44,897 nt of DNA from a virus, in IMG/VR virus record IMGVR_UViG_3300048929_000412, positions 1-44,897 of that record; one strand, written 5' to 3'. Positions 17,189 through 25,818 of the stretch are shown here, in pieces. A program made the position numbers and the translations under genes. The notes beneath the pieces are model-generated. The model was not told the origin of the DNA. It did not search any database and worked only from the letters and a program-made list of their open reading frames with translations. Every line of letters starts with the position of its first letter. Positions within the stretch are counted from its first letter, which is position 1.

Positions 17189-18118
17189 TTAGCGAACGAC
17201 GATTTTCAGTTCGTCGCGACCGACAAGCGGAACGAGTGTCAGCGGCAGGGAGTAGTTGACGATGCCGTTTGTCTGGCCTTGCGTCGGTCTCCCGATTTCG
17301 ACGGCCGGTGATGTGATCTCGACAATGTTGCCGGCGGTCTTGCCGTGGACGATCGAGAGCGGGCCACGTGTGCGGTCGATCGCGCGCTGAAACCAATTGA
17401 TTTCAGCTAGGTCGCGACCTTCGACAACGGCAGTACCGGTCGAACTGCGATCAGAAATCATGATCTTTTCATCGCCAATCAGGAACCGAGGCGTCAGGAC
17501 GTTGCCCAGATCGAGCGAAAGGCTCTCCGCAACCGATGGCCAGTTGTGAAGCGACATGGTGGTGTTGGCCTTCGATACGTGCAGTGGAGTAATCCAACCT
17601 GCTTGGGTGACAGCTGGCATTGCACCGATATCGGTGATTTCACCAAGCAGGCCGACATAGGTCACGCGGAAACGAGGAATGGCGCTCGGTGCATAGCTCG
17701 GTGCAATGTTGGCCTGGCCGCCGAGAAGAACGTGCTGAACCTTGTCCAGGATGAAATAAAGCGAACCAGATTCAACAAGCTCTTCGATGATCGCGTAAGT
17801 GACCGATGTGCCGGCCACAACAGTTTCCGACATGCCTGCAGCACGAAGAATAGAACCGTATTTCGGAATGGTGCCAGCAGCGCCAGCGCCGGCAATCTCG
17901 ATATCGAATTCAATGCGCGCATACATGCCAGCAAGCACGACACCTGGATTGCCCATGTAAGGCAACATGATATCGCGGGAGACTTCCTGCCCTTCGATTG
18001 GAGTGAAAGTCACGTTTGCACCGAGAATGGCATTGGCAGCTGTTGGTGCAGCGTCCTCACCATAGGTGGTTTCGATCTTGTGGAGCATGGCGAGTTTTCG
18101 CCAACGACGAGCGCTCAT
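17189..18118 (-). CDS. Major tail tube protein
   Basis: The product is 309 aa, starting MSARRWRKLAMLHKIETTYG. The beta-rich sequence includes recurring segments on tail-tube phrasing such as TFTPIEGQEVSRDIMLPYMG and IEFDIEIAGAGAAGT, like phage tail tube proteins of siphovirus-type Mu-like prophages. It precedes the G/T chaperones and tape measure, which fixes its role by order. The start ATG at 18118 lies 2 bases after the upstream stop. No sheath gene accompanies it, so the tail is non-contractile. Confidence 0.82.
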   Translation of the reverse strand: MSARRWRKLAMLHKIETTYGEDAAPTAANAILGANVTFTPIEGQEVSRDIMLPYMGNPGVVLAGMYARIEFDIEIAGAGAAGTIPKYGSILRAAGMSETVVAGTSVTYAIIEELVESGSLYFILDKVQHVLLGGQANIAPSYAPSAIPRFRVTYVGLLGEITDIGAMPAVTQAGWITPLHVSKANTTMSLHNWPSVAESLSLDLGNVLTPRFLIGDEKIMISDRSSTGTAVVEGRDLAEINWFQRAIDRTRGPLSIVHGKTAGNIVEITSPAVEIGRPTQGQTNGIVNYSLPLTLVPLVGRDELKIVVR

Positions 18119-18120
18119 AT

Positions 18121-18264
18121 TCAGTTACCTTTCCTGGGAGTGCCTTTGGCCGGTGCCTTCGGCTTTTCGTGGAGACCAGCGGGAACGGTCGGCTTCTCGA
18201 CCTGTGTCAGCTCATCTTTTTCTGGTTCGTAGATGTAGCTGCCGCCCTGTGTTGGCTGTTGCAT
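18121..18264 (-). CDS. Small Lys/Pro-rich tail-region protein
   Basis: The product is 47 aa, MQQPTQGGSYIYEPEKDELT onward, ending in a Lys/Pro-rich tail. AGGAG lies about 7 bases before the ATG at 18264. Short proteins with this opening occur just before tail tube genes in many prophages (position of Mu gp38, DUF2635-like). Role unknown. Confidence 0.7.
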   Translation of the reverse strand: MQQPTQGGSYIYEPEKDELTQVEKPTVPAGLHEKPKAPAKGTPRKGN

Positions 18265-18266
18265 CG

Positions 18267-18698
18267 TTAGGCTCCTGTGATGAGACGCGTCGTCTGCCAC
18301 GTCTGGACATAAGCGGTCACGCCGTTGCCAAGTGGCGTTGCCTGGGCAGACACCAACTCGCAGGGCTCTGAATTCTCGGTAGGCTCCCAACCGGCAATCG
18401 CCGCCTCAATCTCGTCTTTCAGCAGGTCATAATTGAGAAGCTTCTTGCCGCCCGATGCATCGTCATGCTTGCGCAGGATAAACACGATCAGGAACTGGAC
18501 GTGCACGACTTGCCGGAACATGCCGGTGCTGTACGGGTTCGGTTCGCCACGTTCTCGATAAGGCAGAACAAACGCCGCACCGCTGGCAGGAGCTGTGCCG
18601 CGAGACAGTGCATCCAGTTCCTCAAGCGGTTTCACCGAAGTAAGCGACAATGCATTTCCTTGCAGTCTGGCGATGGTCTCCGCAATCATCCGGTCCAT
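18267..18698 (-). CDS. Mu gp37-like head-tail connection protein
   Basis: The product is 143 aa. The start at 18698 overlaps the end of the preceding gene by 13 bp. Content and order (gp36-like, then this, then a very short protein, then tail tube) match Mu gp36-gp37-gp38, so it is probably a tail terminator or completion factor (DUF1834-like). No motif is diagnostic. Confidence 0.68.
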   Translation of the reverse strand: MDRMIAETIARLQGNALSLTSVKPLEELDALSRGTAPASGAAFVLPYRERGEPNPYSTGMFRQVVHVQFLIVFILRKHDDASGGKKLLNYDLLKDEIEAAIAGWEPTENSEPCELVSAQATPLGNGVTAYVQTWQTTRLITGA

Positions 18699-19117
18699 CC
18701 CTTCAGATTATCGGCGGTGAACACTGGTTCAGGTCCACTGATGCCGATCTGGCCATCTGGTGAGGGCTGCAAAGCTGGTTCGTCTTCTCCTGGCACCAGC
18801 TGAAGACGACCTGCTGCAACATCCTTCAGGGCGGAAGTCGCCTCTTTCCAATCCCTGACAACGTAGTCGGGTGGCCCATTGCGGTGCAGGTAATAGCGGG
18901 CAATGGACACTGACCATGTGCGAACGAGATCGGGAACGTTGGCAAACGGCAGCTTGTACTGGACACGGACATAACCGTTCACGGTGTTGTCGGCGTGGAT
19001 CAGCGCAGCTTCGACCACATCAGGATCAGGCGTGCCGTCCAGGTCGCGGTCCGCAACATCACGGATCTCGTCAAGTCCGGCGCGCTCGATCAGATCGGCA
19101 AGCGAGGCGTAGGGCAT
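18686..19117 (-). CDS. Mu gp36-like protein (DUF1320-like head-tail connector)
   Basis: The product is 143 aa, starting MPYASLADLIERAGLDEIRD and then a repeated acidic helix, VEAALIHADNTVNGYVRVQY. This is typical of the DUF1320 head completion proteins of Mu-like phages, which sit after the capsid gene. One base separates it from the preceding stop, so translation is probably coupled. Confidence 0.8.
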   Translation of the reverse strand: MPYASLADLIERAGLDEIRDVADRDLDGTPDPDVVEAALIHADNTVNGYVRVQYKLPFANVPDLVRTWSVSIARYYLHRNGPPDYVVRDWKEATSALKDVAAGRLQLVPGEDEPALQPSPDGQIGISGPEPVFTADNLKGWTG

Positions 19118-19118
19118 T

Positions 19119-19706
19119 TTACTCGCCTTTTTCCCAATCAGGATCGCAGGCGCCCGCAGCTACAGCTTCTTTGTGTTGATCGAAGCTGAGCGGAATGAAA
19201 TCGTCTGCTTCCAGCAGTTCGTTGTTTAGACGGACAGCCTTTGTGATTGTGAACCACCGTTCTGCTTTGTCAGACGCGCGCTCCTCGCGACGCGCATCAC
19301 GCAGCAAACCGTTTGCCCTGGCCAAATCACTGACAATGCCTGCTGGGTTTTCAGAGCCGCGCCAAAGTAGCAGATCAGGATAATCACGGCTGACCGCTTT
19401 GACTTCCTCAACCAAGTCCATCCCAATGCGGACATATCCGAGCAGCTGTTCAAGCGAGACGGTTCCAGTTTTCTCCAGAATTTCGCTCAACGACATTTCG
19501 AGCGTGTTGGAACCGGCATTCGCGCCGGCTCCTTCCGCCACGCCCTGGGAGGGTTGGGAATTGGCCCCATCCGGCTTGTTCTCACCGGATGGGTTTGATG
19601 TGTCCACGGTGCTGATCGTGTTCACATCGCCCTGCTGCGTTGCATCTGTGCCGGAGAGAGTGGCAACAGAAGTAGCAGCGTTGGAAACAGTTGTTCTTTT
19701 GGCCAT
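19119..19706 (-). CDS. Head-region protein (gp35 position), unknown function
   Basis: The product is 195 aa, with AAGGAG about 9 bases before ATG 19706. Residues 1-70 are low complexity (Ser, Thr, Gly, Asn), and 70-195 look helical and charged, ending CDPDWEKGE. It lies between major capsid and the gp36-like gene, the place of Mu gp35. The upstream tandem hairpins should lower its expression relative to capsid. Confidence 0.72.
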   Translation of the reverse strand: MAKRTTVSNAATSVATLSGTDATQQGDVNTISTVDTSNPSGENKPDGANSQPSQGVAEGAGANAGSNTLEMSLSEILEKTGTVSLEQLLGYVRIGMDLVEEVKAVSRDYPDLLLWRGSENPAGIVSDLARANGLLRDARREERASDKAERWFTITKAVRLNNELLEADDFIPLSFDQHKEAVAAGACDPDWEKGE

Positions 19707-19734
19707 GGGGGTAAGGCTCCTTCGGATTTTGCGG

Positions 19735-19782
19735 AAAAGGCGACGTCGCCTCTTGCGGAAAACCCGCCCGGCCGAAGCCGGG
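19735..19782 (-). terminator. Tandem Rho-independent terminators after the capsid gene
   Basis: Reading the minus strand, CCCGGC-TTCG-GCCGGG (19767-19782) is followed by CGGGTTTTCC. A second hairpin, AGGCGACGTCGCCT (19738-19751), ends in TTTT. The first has a very stable UUCG tetraloop. They lie within the 94-bp gap between capsid and the gp35-position gene and probably give partial termination, so the capsid protein is made in excess. Confidence 0.72.
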
Positions 19783-19800
19783 ACGGATCATTGGCAGGAG

Positions 19801-20733
19801 TTAGATGACGTTTTCGAAGAAGTAGCCAAGTTCTGGCGCGGAAATGACTTCCTTGGTGCTTTCGCCAGAACGAACCCACTGGCCGCCTTTCAGGCCGATC
19901 TTTGGGTCTGGCCAGTTGCCCGCCACACGAGGTCCGTACTGTGCAGTCCATCCGAACGTTGGTGTTGCGATCTGGCTATTTGCCATCGGAGCCTTGTGGA
20001 ACAAGGTGCAATGATTGCCCCAGGCACGCAGCAGCTGCGGGTTCTGTCCAGGTTTCGCAAAGTTCAGACGAGCTTCACCAACGTAGATGTCATCGAGTTC
20101 AAGCTTGTCTGCGACAGCACGAAGGTCGGCCATGCCGTCACTCACACCCGATGTAGTAATTGACCTGAGAATGCTCGGGTTTGTGCGCAGCGCTGTCCAT
20201 GCAAGCCGTCCCATCACCGCGTGCTTGGGGCGGACAACCATTTTGTCAGCAGCCGCCGAGAACTGTTTGATGGGTTGGCTGTCAGCATTATTCCACTTGG
20301 AAGAGCCGACCAGAACTTCCTTGAGATCGGCCGCATACATGGCGCTGTTGAAGACCATGCTGGACACGCGAGCTTCGCGGGCCAGCTCAACAAGATCGAT
20401 CAGGAATTGCGCGTGGGCTCCGAGTGGATCATACCCAGACAATGCTGCGTCGATGTCGGCTTGTGGGATCGCAGCGTCAAAACCGAAATCTTCCGTCGAA
20501 TCGGTTTTTTCCATTGCTTCAAGTTCAACGGTGTTCGGCTGGCCTTTTCGACCGACCTTTGCATCAGGCACCGTCAGGAACTGCGCGAAGTTGAAGTACC
20601 ACCAGATAAATTTCTCAGATGAGACAAAAGGCAAAAGGCGTGGCAGCACCTGGTCGGCAATCAGAGTGCCATTCTTGTACGCACCGACAATGCCAATCAG
20701 TTCTGGGTTTTGAGGAAACGGCTGTCCGGACAT
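19801..20733 (-). CDS. Major capsid protein (Mu gpT-like)
   Basis: The product is 310 aa, close to Mu gpT (about 305). It follows protease and decoration genes, as in Mu. Segments such as RPKHAVMGRLAWTALRTNP, RLNFAKPGQNPQLLRAWGNH and FGWTAQYGPRVAG match the style of the Mu-like major head subunit, which has the HK97 fold. It ends just before tandem terminators, consistent with high expression. Confidence 0.88.
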   Translation of the reverse strand: MSGQPFPQNPELIGIVGAYKNGTLIADQVLPRLLPFVSSEKFIWWYFNFAQFLTVPDAKVGRKGQPNTVELEAMEKTDSTEDFGFDAAIPQADIDAALSGYDPLGAHAQFLIDLVELAREARVSSMVFNSAMYAADLKEVLVGSSKWNNADSQPIKQFSAAADKMVVRPKHAVMGRLAWTALRTNPSILRSITTSGVSDGMADLRAVADKLELDDIYVGEARLNFAKPGQNPQLLRAWGNHCTLFHKAPMANSQIATPTFGWTAQYGPRVAGNWPDPKIGLKGGQWVRSGESTKEVISAPELGYFFENVI

Positions 20734-20761
20734 TCAAAGCTCCTGGAGAATTTAGGCGCGA

Positions 20762-21136
20762 TCAAGCGCCCTGGATGAGACCGCGCTGGACAAAGGCGCG
20801 CACGATATCGCCTGAGACTGCGGGAGTGAGGGTGAAACCAGCCGTGTAGGCATTGACGCCTGCGGCTGGGGCGGCGGCAACGGCAGCGCCGGCTGCACCT
20901 GCTGTGATCGAAATGCCGGCACCAATCGTGCCGCCGGCAACGACCTCAGCCGGACCGAACAACACAACATCGACACGCTGGCCGCCGCTGACACCTTTCG
21001 GGTGATCGGTGACGCCGGCAATGACGTCTGTTGGCGCAGTCGCGAGAGTGACTTCGCCTTCATTTGCGGTGAATTTGACAAGGCGTCGGTGACCGATGGC
21101 ACCGGACGCGACGAAGGTTTTGACGTGACGGGTCAT
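20762..21136 (-). CDS. Head decoration protein
   Basis: The product is 124 aa, rich in Gly, Ala and Val, starting MTRHVKTFVASGAIGHRRLV. It resembles DUF2190/decoration proteins that stabilise the capsid surface. The position between protease-scaffold and major capsid agrees. A clear AGG precedes ATG 21136. Confidence 0.72.
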   Translation of the reverse strand: MTRHVKTFVASGAIGHRRLVKFTANEGEVTLATAPTDVIAGVTDHPKGVSGGQRVDVVLFGPAEVVAGGTIGAGISITAGAAGAAVAAAPAAGVNAYTAGFTLTPAVSGDIVRAFVQRGLIQGA

Positions 21137-21147
21137 AGGAACCTGCT

Positions 21148-21618
21148 TTACTTTCTGGACTTGATCCGGCTGAGGGCAGAGGCAGGGTCGAGGGTTTCAC
21201 CACGATCCTTGGCCGCCTTGATTTCGGTTATGATTGCTTCCTGGACATGGGCCGGGTCTGAAAAGTCTGGGCCATCGCCAGTCGCCAGTTCACGGGTTGT
21301 TACCGGGACCGGCAGTTTATCGAGCAGCGAGCGGAGTGCATCGCGCGGCGACTTCGTGACCGACTGATCGCCTTCGCTGAAGGTCAGCGTTGTGGCATCG
21401 TCCAGTTCGGAGAACAGCGCGGTGACTTCGTGCTGCAGACCGACCGGAAGGCGGCCAGCCTGCACAACGGAAGCAACGAAGGCGGCATCTTCATCGGCGC
21501 GCACCTTGCGGCGGCTTTCCGAGAATGTGGTTTCGTTGCTGGAAAGCGTAGTTTCCCGTTCCTTCAGAGCGGTTTCGCGGGCATCAAGCGCCGCCTGCCG
21601 CTGTTCAACGGTTTCCAT
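21148..21618 (-). CDS. Nested in-frame scaffold protein (Mu gpZ-like)
   Basis: An in-frame ATG at 21618 inside the protease gene has AAGGA exactly 7 bases upstream (21626-21630), better than many gene starts here. It would make a 156-aa protein comprising the coiled coil and C-terminus only. In Mu, gene Z lies in frame inside gene I and encodes the scaffold. Nesting is inferred from this site and the Mu precedent. Confidence 0.65.
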   Translation of the reverse strand: METVEQRQAALDARETALKERETTLSSNETTFSESRRKVRADEDAAFVASVVQAGRLPVGLQHEVTALFSELDDATTLTFSEGDQSVTKSPRDALRSLLDKLPVPVTTRELATGDGPDFSDPAHVQEAIITEIKAAKDRGETLDPASALSRIKSRK

Positions 21619-22260
21619 GGTTTCGTCCTTTGGTGTGGTTTCGGAGAAGTGTGCGACCAGCCCAGGCGCATTGGCGCGCATGTCGGCAGCTGCCTGCGTG
21701 ATCGTTTCGAGCTCCCAGTCCGAAACAACCTGATTGGCTTTTTCAGTGCCGTCCGTTTCGATGAAGCGATCACGAATAGCTCGCAGGACGCGTGCAATGG
21801 TGCCAAATGCCCACGATGCCTCTGCTTCGGAAAACGAGATCTCGATATCAACCTCGGCCTCGGCAAACTCGATTGCCTTTAAGCCTTTGACGGCTGGAGG
21901 TTCGGCACCAAGAAAACCGACATGGCGCAGATGATACCTGCCCGGTGTTGGGTTGCCTGCCTGGGATGGATGGTAAAGACCTGCCGAAACCTTGCCGAAA
22001 CGACCGTCACGAACCATTTCCGAAAAAGCGACATCAACCTTCTCTGCCGACGCAACAATGCGATCACCCTGCACGGACAGCGACTTGACCCAGCCATATG
22101 CAGGACCGTCCTGTTTGGGATGACCAACAACGATCGGCGCATGATGCAGCGCCGGGTCGTAACTTGCGACGATGTCGGCAACATCGGTTTCAGCGAAAGT
22201 GAGCGTCTGCCCCTTGGCTGTGGTGTGGGTGCCGGTGCGGAAGATTTCGAAAGGTTTCAT
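21148..22260 (-). CDS. Head maturation protease with C-terminal scaffold (Mu gpI-like)
   Basis: The product is 370 aa, close to Mu I (about 361). The N-terminal half, with candidate active-site segments HAPIVVGHP (about 41-49) and KVSAGLYHP (about 90-98), should process capsid precursors. The C-terminal half is a charged coiled coil (METVEQRQAALDARETALKE) that acts as scaffold. It is the first gene after the predicted late promoter at 22285-22316. A nested start at 21618 probably makes scaffold alone. Confidence 0.85.
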   Translation of the reverse strand: MKPFEIFRTGTHTTAKGQTLTFAETDVADIVASYDPALHHAPIVVGHPKQDGPAYGWVKSLSVQGDRIVASAEKVDVAFSEMVRDGRFGKVSAGLYHPSQAGNPTPGRYHLRHVGFLGAEPPAVKGLKAIEFAEAEVDIEISFSEAEASWAFGTIARVLRAIRDRFIETDGTEKANQVVSDWELETITQAAADMRANAPGLVAHFSETTPKDETMETVEQRQAALDARETALKERETTLSSNETTFSESRRKVRADEDAAFVASVVQAGRLPVGLQHEVTALFSELDDATTLTFSEGDQSVTKSPRDALRSLLDKLPVPVTTRELATGDGPDFSDPAHVQEAIITEIKAAKDRGETLDPASALSRIKSRK

Positions 22261-22284
22261 GCTGCCATCTAAGGGCAGCGGGGC

Positions 22285-22316
22285 GTCATAGTCAGGAACG
22301 CAAAATTACCACCCGA
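22285..22316 (-). promoter_or_regulatory. Late promoter PI-like element upstream of the head operon
   Basis: The minus strand carries TCGGGTGG then TAATTTTGCGTTC (22296-22316), differing by one base in 21 from the element upstream of the endolysin. TATGAC (22285-22290) lies downstream as a candidate -10. The gap to the protease ATG is about 25 bases. Mu has the C-activated promoter PI here. Confidence 0.72.
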
Positions 22317-22474
22317 ACAGCTTTCGGGGCGGTTTCTATCGATACCGCTTCACTTCACATGGAGCAATAGAACCATGCTCGAATTTTGAAGGCGCTTCAA
22401 AGGCTCTGGGCGCGTTTCTATGGTCCGTTACGCATATCGGGGCATCGAGCCCTGCAAAGCGCGTCAGCGGCCGT
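22317..22474. other. Central intergenic region with perfect palindrome; candidate gyrase site
   Basis: This gap between G and I genes has no ORF. It contains TTTGAAG-GCG-CTTCAAA (22385-22401), a copy of the dispersed element. The midpoint of the prophage is 21683, so this lies within about 0.7 kb of it. Mu carries its strong gyrase site in the same G-I gap at its centre. No gyrase consensus can be proven by eye. Confidence 0.4.
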
Positions 22475-22987
22475 TTATTTTGGTGCATGATTGCCCGACG
22501 CATCAAACTCGAAATGATCAAGGATGATTGCCTGAATTTCGGTGATGTCCTTCTGGCTGAAACCGAGAAACTGGCGTTGGGGAATCGTGACTGATTTCAG
22601 ATGGAAGTTTTGACCACCCATCGAGAACACCAACGCCTCGGCATTCTTCGGCGTGATGGTGCCGCCTTCGTTGTGAATGCGTGCGTAAACCTCATTCGAG
22701 CCGATCTCTACACTGTCGCTGGCCACCTGATAGACGATCTGAGACAGTGCGCGGCTTTCACCCCGCAGCTTGCCCGGTCCCTTTTTCGTCTTGGCATAAA
22801 GTGGATTGAGGTCTTTCCATGGAAAGCCGTCAGGGCCGCTCTCGTCAAGAAAGCGCTGCTTGGTGGCCGAGACTTCATATTCACCGATGTTCTTGAATAC
22901 AGGTTCCAGCGATCCAGCAGCGGCATAGAGCCGTTGCAGTGCATCCACCACTTGGGCGTCATCAATTCGGATTGTTGCGCCAGCCAT
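22475..22987 (-). CDS. Virion morphogenesis protein (Mu gpG-like)
   Basis: The product is 170 aa. Segments RFLDESGPDGFPWKDLNPLY and YARIHNEGG are typical of the Mu G / phage virion morphogenesis family, involved in tail completion or head-tail joining. It follows the F-like gene after a 114-bp gap with a hairpin and precedes the central gap. This order (F, G, gap, I) is that of Mu. Confidence 0.85.
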   Translation of the reverse strand: MAGATIRIDDAQVVDALQRLYAAAGSLEPVFKNIGEYEVSATKQRFLDESGPDGFPWKDLNPLYAKTKKGPGKLRGESRALSQIVYQVASDSVEIGSNEVYARIHNEGGTITPKNAEALVFSMGGQNFHLKSVTIPQRQFLGFSQKDITEIQAIILDHFEFDASGNHAPK

Positions 22988-23076
22988 GTCAGCCTCTGTT
23001 TTTTCGCCTGCAGGCGTGATAAAATGACTGTGTCGTTGATCGAGGCATTCCGGTGCCCTCCGTAGATCACTGACAC

Positions 23077-23102
23077 AAGGCGCGCCCCGGAAGACGCGCC
23101 TT
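23077..23102. terminator. Hairpin after the F-like gene
   Basis: AAGGCGCG (23077-23084) pairs with CGCGCCTT (23095-23102), directly at the stop codon of the F-like gene. The T-rich tail lies on the + strand side (TTTATTGTTT). On the minus strand it has no U-run, so it may act as a transcript stabiliser or weak attenuator. Confidence 0.4.
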
Positions 23103-24337
23103 TATTGTTTCCGGTAAACCAGCGCACCTTTGCGATAGGCTTCAATGTAGTTTTCCGTGGTGTCGAACCCTGTAACTGCGATCCAGCCAGCTTTCGTCCA
23201 CTCGAAGCGAATGAATATGCTGGTGCCGTCAGCGAGCTCGACACGCTTCAGGTACGCCCGCCGCAAAACGATGCCTGATTTGACAGCTGCCCAATCGACC
23301 CAAATTTCATCTGGCGACTGGATGGCGTCGGCCAACAGAATTGCATACTGACCACGACCGCGCTTTCCTGACTTCAGGCCAACGACCGTTCCATCCGGCA
23401 TACGCTGTTCGAACAGGGATTGATCAATACTGATGATGCCGCCCGACACATCGCGATAGTAGCCGCTTTCATTCTGCTGCATGCCAAACCGCGCCATGAA
23501 TGCACCAACGTAATCTTCCGGTTTCTGATCAGGTGGCAGAACATCGGCCGCATCCGCCTTTGCAGCTTTCGGAAGGGCTGGCAGCGTCGCCAATGGTGAT
23601 GGTTCGCCAAACGCTGGCAGTGGCGCTTGCAGCTCGACAGGAACAAGGCCGTGCTGCCATTCGTGACCAACGTTGTATTCCCAACCGCGATCGATACCAG
23701 GAATACGCATTTCCGGCTGCCCGGTGCGCGGGTCGATGTCCTGGTAGGCTTTGAGGTCTGGTGAAGGATCAGGGCCGGTTTTGCCCAGGGCGCGCATTTG
23801 GCGTTCCGACAGAGCCTCAACGTCACAGAAGCAGCCCCAACCATTCGGCGGGAACATGTAGCGCCATGCCGGGTCGGTCGCTGCCAACACAAGCCCGTTC
23901 CAGGATAGGTGCAACTTGCGTGGGTGTTGTGAGCCCGAATGCACATATCGAAGGTAAGGACGATATCTTGCCACGTCAGGATCGGTGAGCTGTTTCCAGC
24001 GGCCGGCCATATAACTGGTGCGCATGTTAGTGGTGAAGATAATCCGGCTGCGCCAGGCGCGACGATCTTCCTCGGTTTTGCCGTGCGAAAAGTATTTCCA
24101 GCCGTACCGTTCAACGATCGTGTCGAAGTCCTTTTGAAACTCCTTAAATCCTGTGCCTTCCTTCCGTGCCTTCTCGATCGCTGACCGGAAATCGGAAAGC
24201 ATGTCATCGCGGGTTACACCGGCGACAGAGAATCCGCGAACATGTGCGCCATGCTTCAGATCGTCATAGCGCCGGGTCGGCAGATTGACTTTCTGCGCAA
24301 GGAAATCGACGGCTTCCTGAAACGGTATCTCAGCCAT
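23102..24337 (-). CDS. Mu gpF-like head morphogenesis protein with C-terminal nuclease-like domain
   Basis: The product is 411 aa. Residues 1-240 (PFQEAVDFLAQKVNLPTRRY, NMRTSYMAGRWKQL, WGCFCDVEALSERQM) are typical of Mu F, the portal-associated minor head protein. The C-terminal roughly 140 residues (SGGIISIDQSLF, GQYAILLADAIQSPDEIWVD, TGFDTTENYIEAYRKGALVY) resemble the PBECR (Barnase/EndoU/ColicinE5-like) nuclease domains often fused to phage head proteins and possibly injected with DNA. It overlaps the portal gene by 8 bp. Confidence 0.84.
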   Translation of the reverse strand: MAEIPFQEAVDFLAQKVNLPTRRYDDLKHGAHVRGFSVAGVTRDDMLSDFRSAIEKARKEGTGFKEFQKDFDTIVERYGWKYFSHGKTEEDRRAWRSRIIFTTNMRTSYMAGRWKQLTDPDVARYRPYLRYVHSGSQHPRKLHLSWNGLVLAATDPAWRYMFPPNGWGCFCDVEALSERQMRALGKTGPDPSPDLKAYQDIDPRTGQPEMRIPGIDRGWEYNVGHEWQHGLVPVELQAPLPAFGEPSPLATLPALPKAAKADAADVLPPDQKPEDYVGAFMARFGMQQNESGYYRDVSGGIISIDQSLFEQRMPDGTVVGLKSGKRGRGQYAILLADAIQSPDEIWVDWAAVKSGIVLRRAYLKRVELADGTSIFIRFEWTKAGWIAVTGFDTTENYIEAYRKGALVYRKQ

Positions 24338-25817
24338 TCACGCTGTCCACGCCTTCGAGCTGGGCCAGCAAGGAACCTTGCTCCAATGCCGTGGCAATGT
24401 CGTCAACACCCATCTCAGACGACAATCGCGCAAGCCTCAAAATGAGATCATCATAACCTGTCGCTTCCGAAAACTCGGTGCGGATGGCTTCAACCATCGC
24501 GTCGATATGCGGCTGCGCTACTGTCTCAAGCTGGTTTGAGAGGACTTCAACGGCTGTTTGACCACGCTTTGAAGCGTTCTCGGCCGGGTCTGAAAACTCA
24601 AGGTTGGCCGTTGCTGGCTTAGGTGCCGTTTCTTCTCCTGGCGCTGGTTGCTGTGCCTGTTTCTTGATCCACTCGCCGCCATAGGTTTCGTTGATGTAGC
24701 TGACGTCTGTCGGCTCATAACCCATGTCATGCAGTTTCTTGTCGCGCTCGGCCTTATCGTCCAGGTCTTCGGTTTCCGAGAAGTCGCGGTAAAGCTCCGG
24801 CAGACGAGCACCGGGAAAGTTCAGTTCAATGATCCAGCGGACAATTGTTTCTTTGAGCGTTGCACACAGCAAATCGGAATCGGCCTTGGCTATGGCTATT
24901 CGGACTTCGTTGTGGATCTCGCCCAGGGAACGTGCGCCGCGCTCACCGCTGTTGGTCGACAGGGTTTCCCCAAGCACCGCCTCGGACATCAGCTCGTCCA
25001 GGTAGCGGCTCAGTTTCTCCTGCAGATCACCGCCGCCGCCGTTTTTGGCTTCCAGCAGTTCCATCTTAACGGATTCTGGGACCGCGATACCGGTATCGTT
25101 CGCCATGGCACGCATCGCTGCGAGCAACTTGTTTTGCCGAACTTCGTCAAAGCCGCCGTCATACGTGGCAAGCGTCGTGGGTGTTGCATGCTTTTCGACG
25201 CCGCGCAGCCAGTGAGCCAACACCTGCCTCTTGAACCATGCTGGCCAGAACAGCACCGAACCAATGCCAACGCCATACGGATCGTCGTCATCGTCATCAA
25301 TCGAATGACGATGGACGATGAACTTGCGATTGGGAACTGCTTCACCTTCGAGTGTTGACGCTCTGGTCAGCAAGCGCAGTTGACCTTCGGTCGTCATACG
25401 GAACCGGCGCTGCTTTTTCACCTTGGCAAGTTTAACCGTCCAGACACCGTCAACGTTGTCCCAGATAAGCTCGGCAACTGAGAACCCTTTCAGGATCGCA
25501 CCAAGCAGACCTTTCGTGAGCTTGTCGAAGTCGATCGCTTTTAACTGCTTCTCGACTTCTGCAGCTGCACGCTTTTCCAAACGGCTTGGGTTCTCTGGTG
25601 GCTCGACACGCCACTCACGGCTGACCACTTCCAGCTTGCGTTTTTGCAGGATGGCAAAAGCATGCGGGTCTCGGCGGATTTCATCATAGACCTTCAGTCC
25701 TGCCACACCACCACGCGACGCCAGGACTTCGTCAGTAGGCGTCATGATGACCTGGTACTGAGGTACGTAAGGGTCATTGCCGATGGTCGCGAATTCGTTC
25801 TTCAGCTCGTTGGCCAT
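24330..25817 (-). CDS. Portal protein (Mu gp29-like, DUF935)
   Basis: The product is 495 aa, close to Mu gp29 (about 512). Segments TPTDEVLASRGGVAGLKVYD, KGFSVAELIWDNVDGVWTVK and SEAVLGETLSTNSGERGARS match DUF935 portal proteins, which form the dodecameric DNA gate. It lies between terminase and the F-like gene, one base after the terminase stop, as in Mu. Confidence 0.9.
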   Translation of the reverse strand: MANELKNEFATIGNDPYVPQYQVIMTPTDEVLASRGGVAGLKVYDEIRRDPHAFAILQKRKLEVVSREWRVEPPENPSRLEKRAAAEVEKQLKAIDFDKLTKGLLGAILKGFSVAELIWDNVDGVWTVKLAKVKKQRRFRMTTEGQLRLLTRASTLEGEAVPNRKFIVHRHSIDDDDDDPYGVGIGSVLFWPAWFKRQVLAHWLRGVEKHATPTTLATYDGGFDEVRQNKLLAAMRAMANDTGIAVPESVKMELLEAKNGGGGDLQEKLSRYLDELMSEAVLGETLSTNSGERGARSLGEIHNEVRIAIAKADSDLLCATLKETIVRWIIELNFPGARLPELYRDFSETEDLDDKAERDKKLHDMGYEPTDVSYINETYGGEWIKKQAQQPAPGEETAPKPATANLEFSDPAENASKRGQTAVEVLSNQLETVAQPHIDAMVEAIRTEFSEATGYDDLILRLARLSSEMGVDDIATALEQGSLLAQLEGVDSVNG

Positions 25818-25818
25818 C

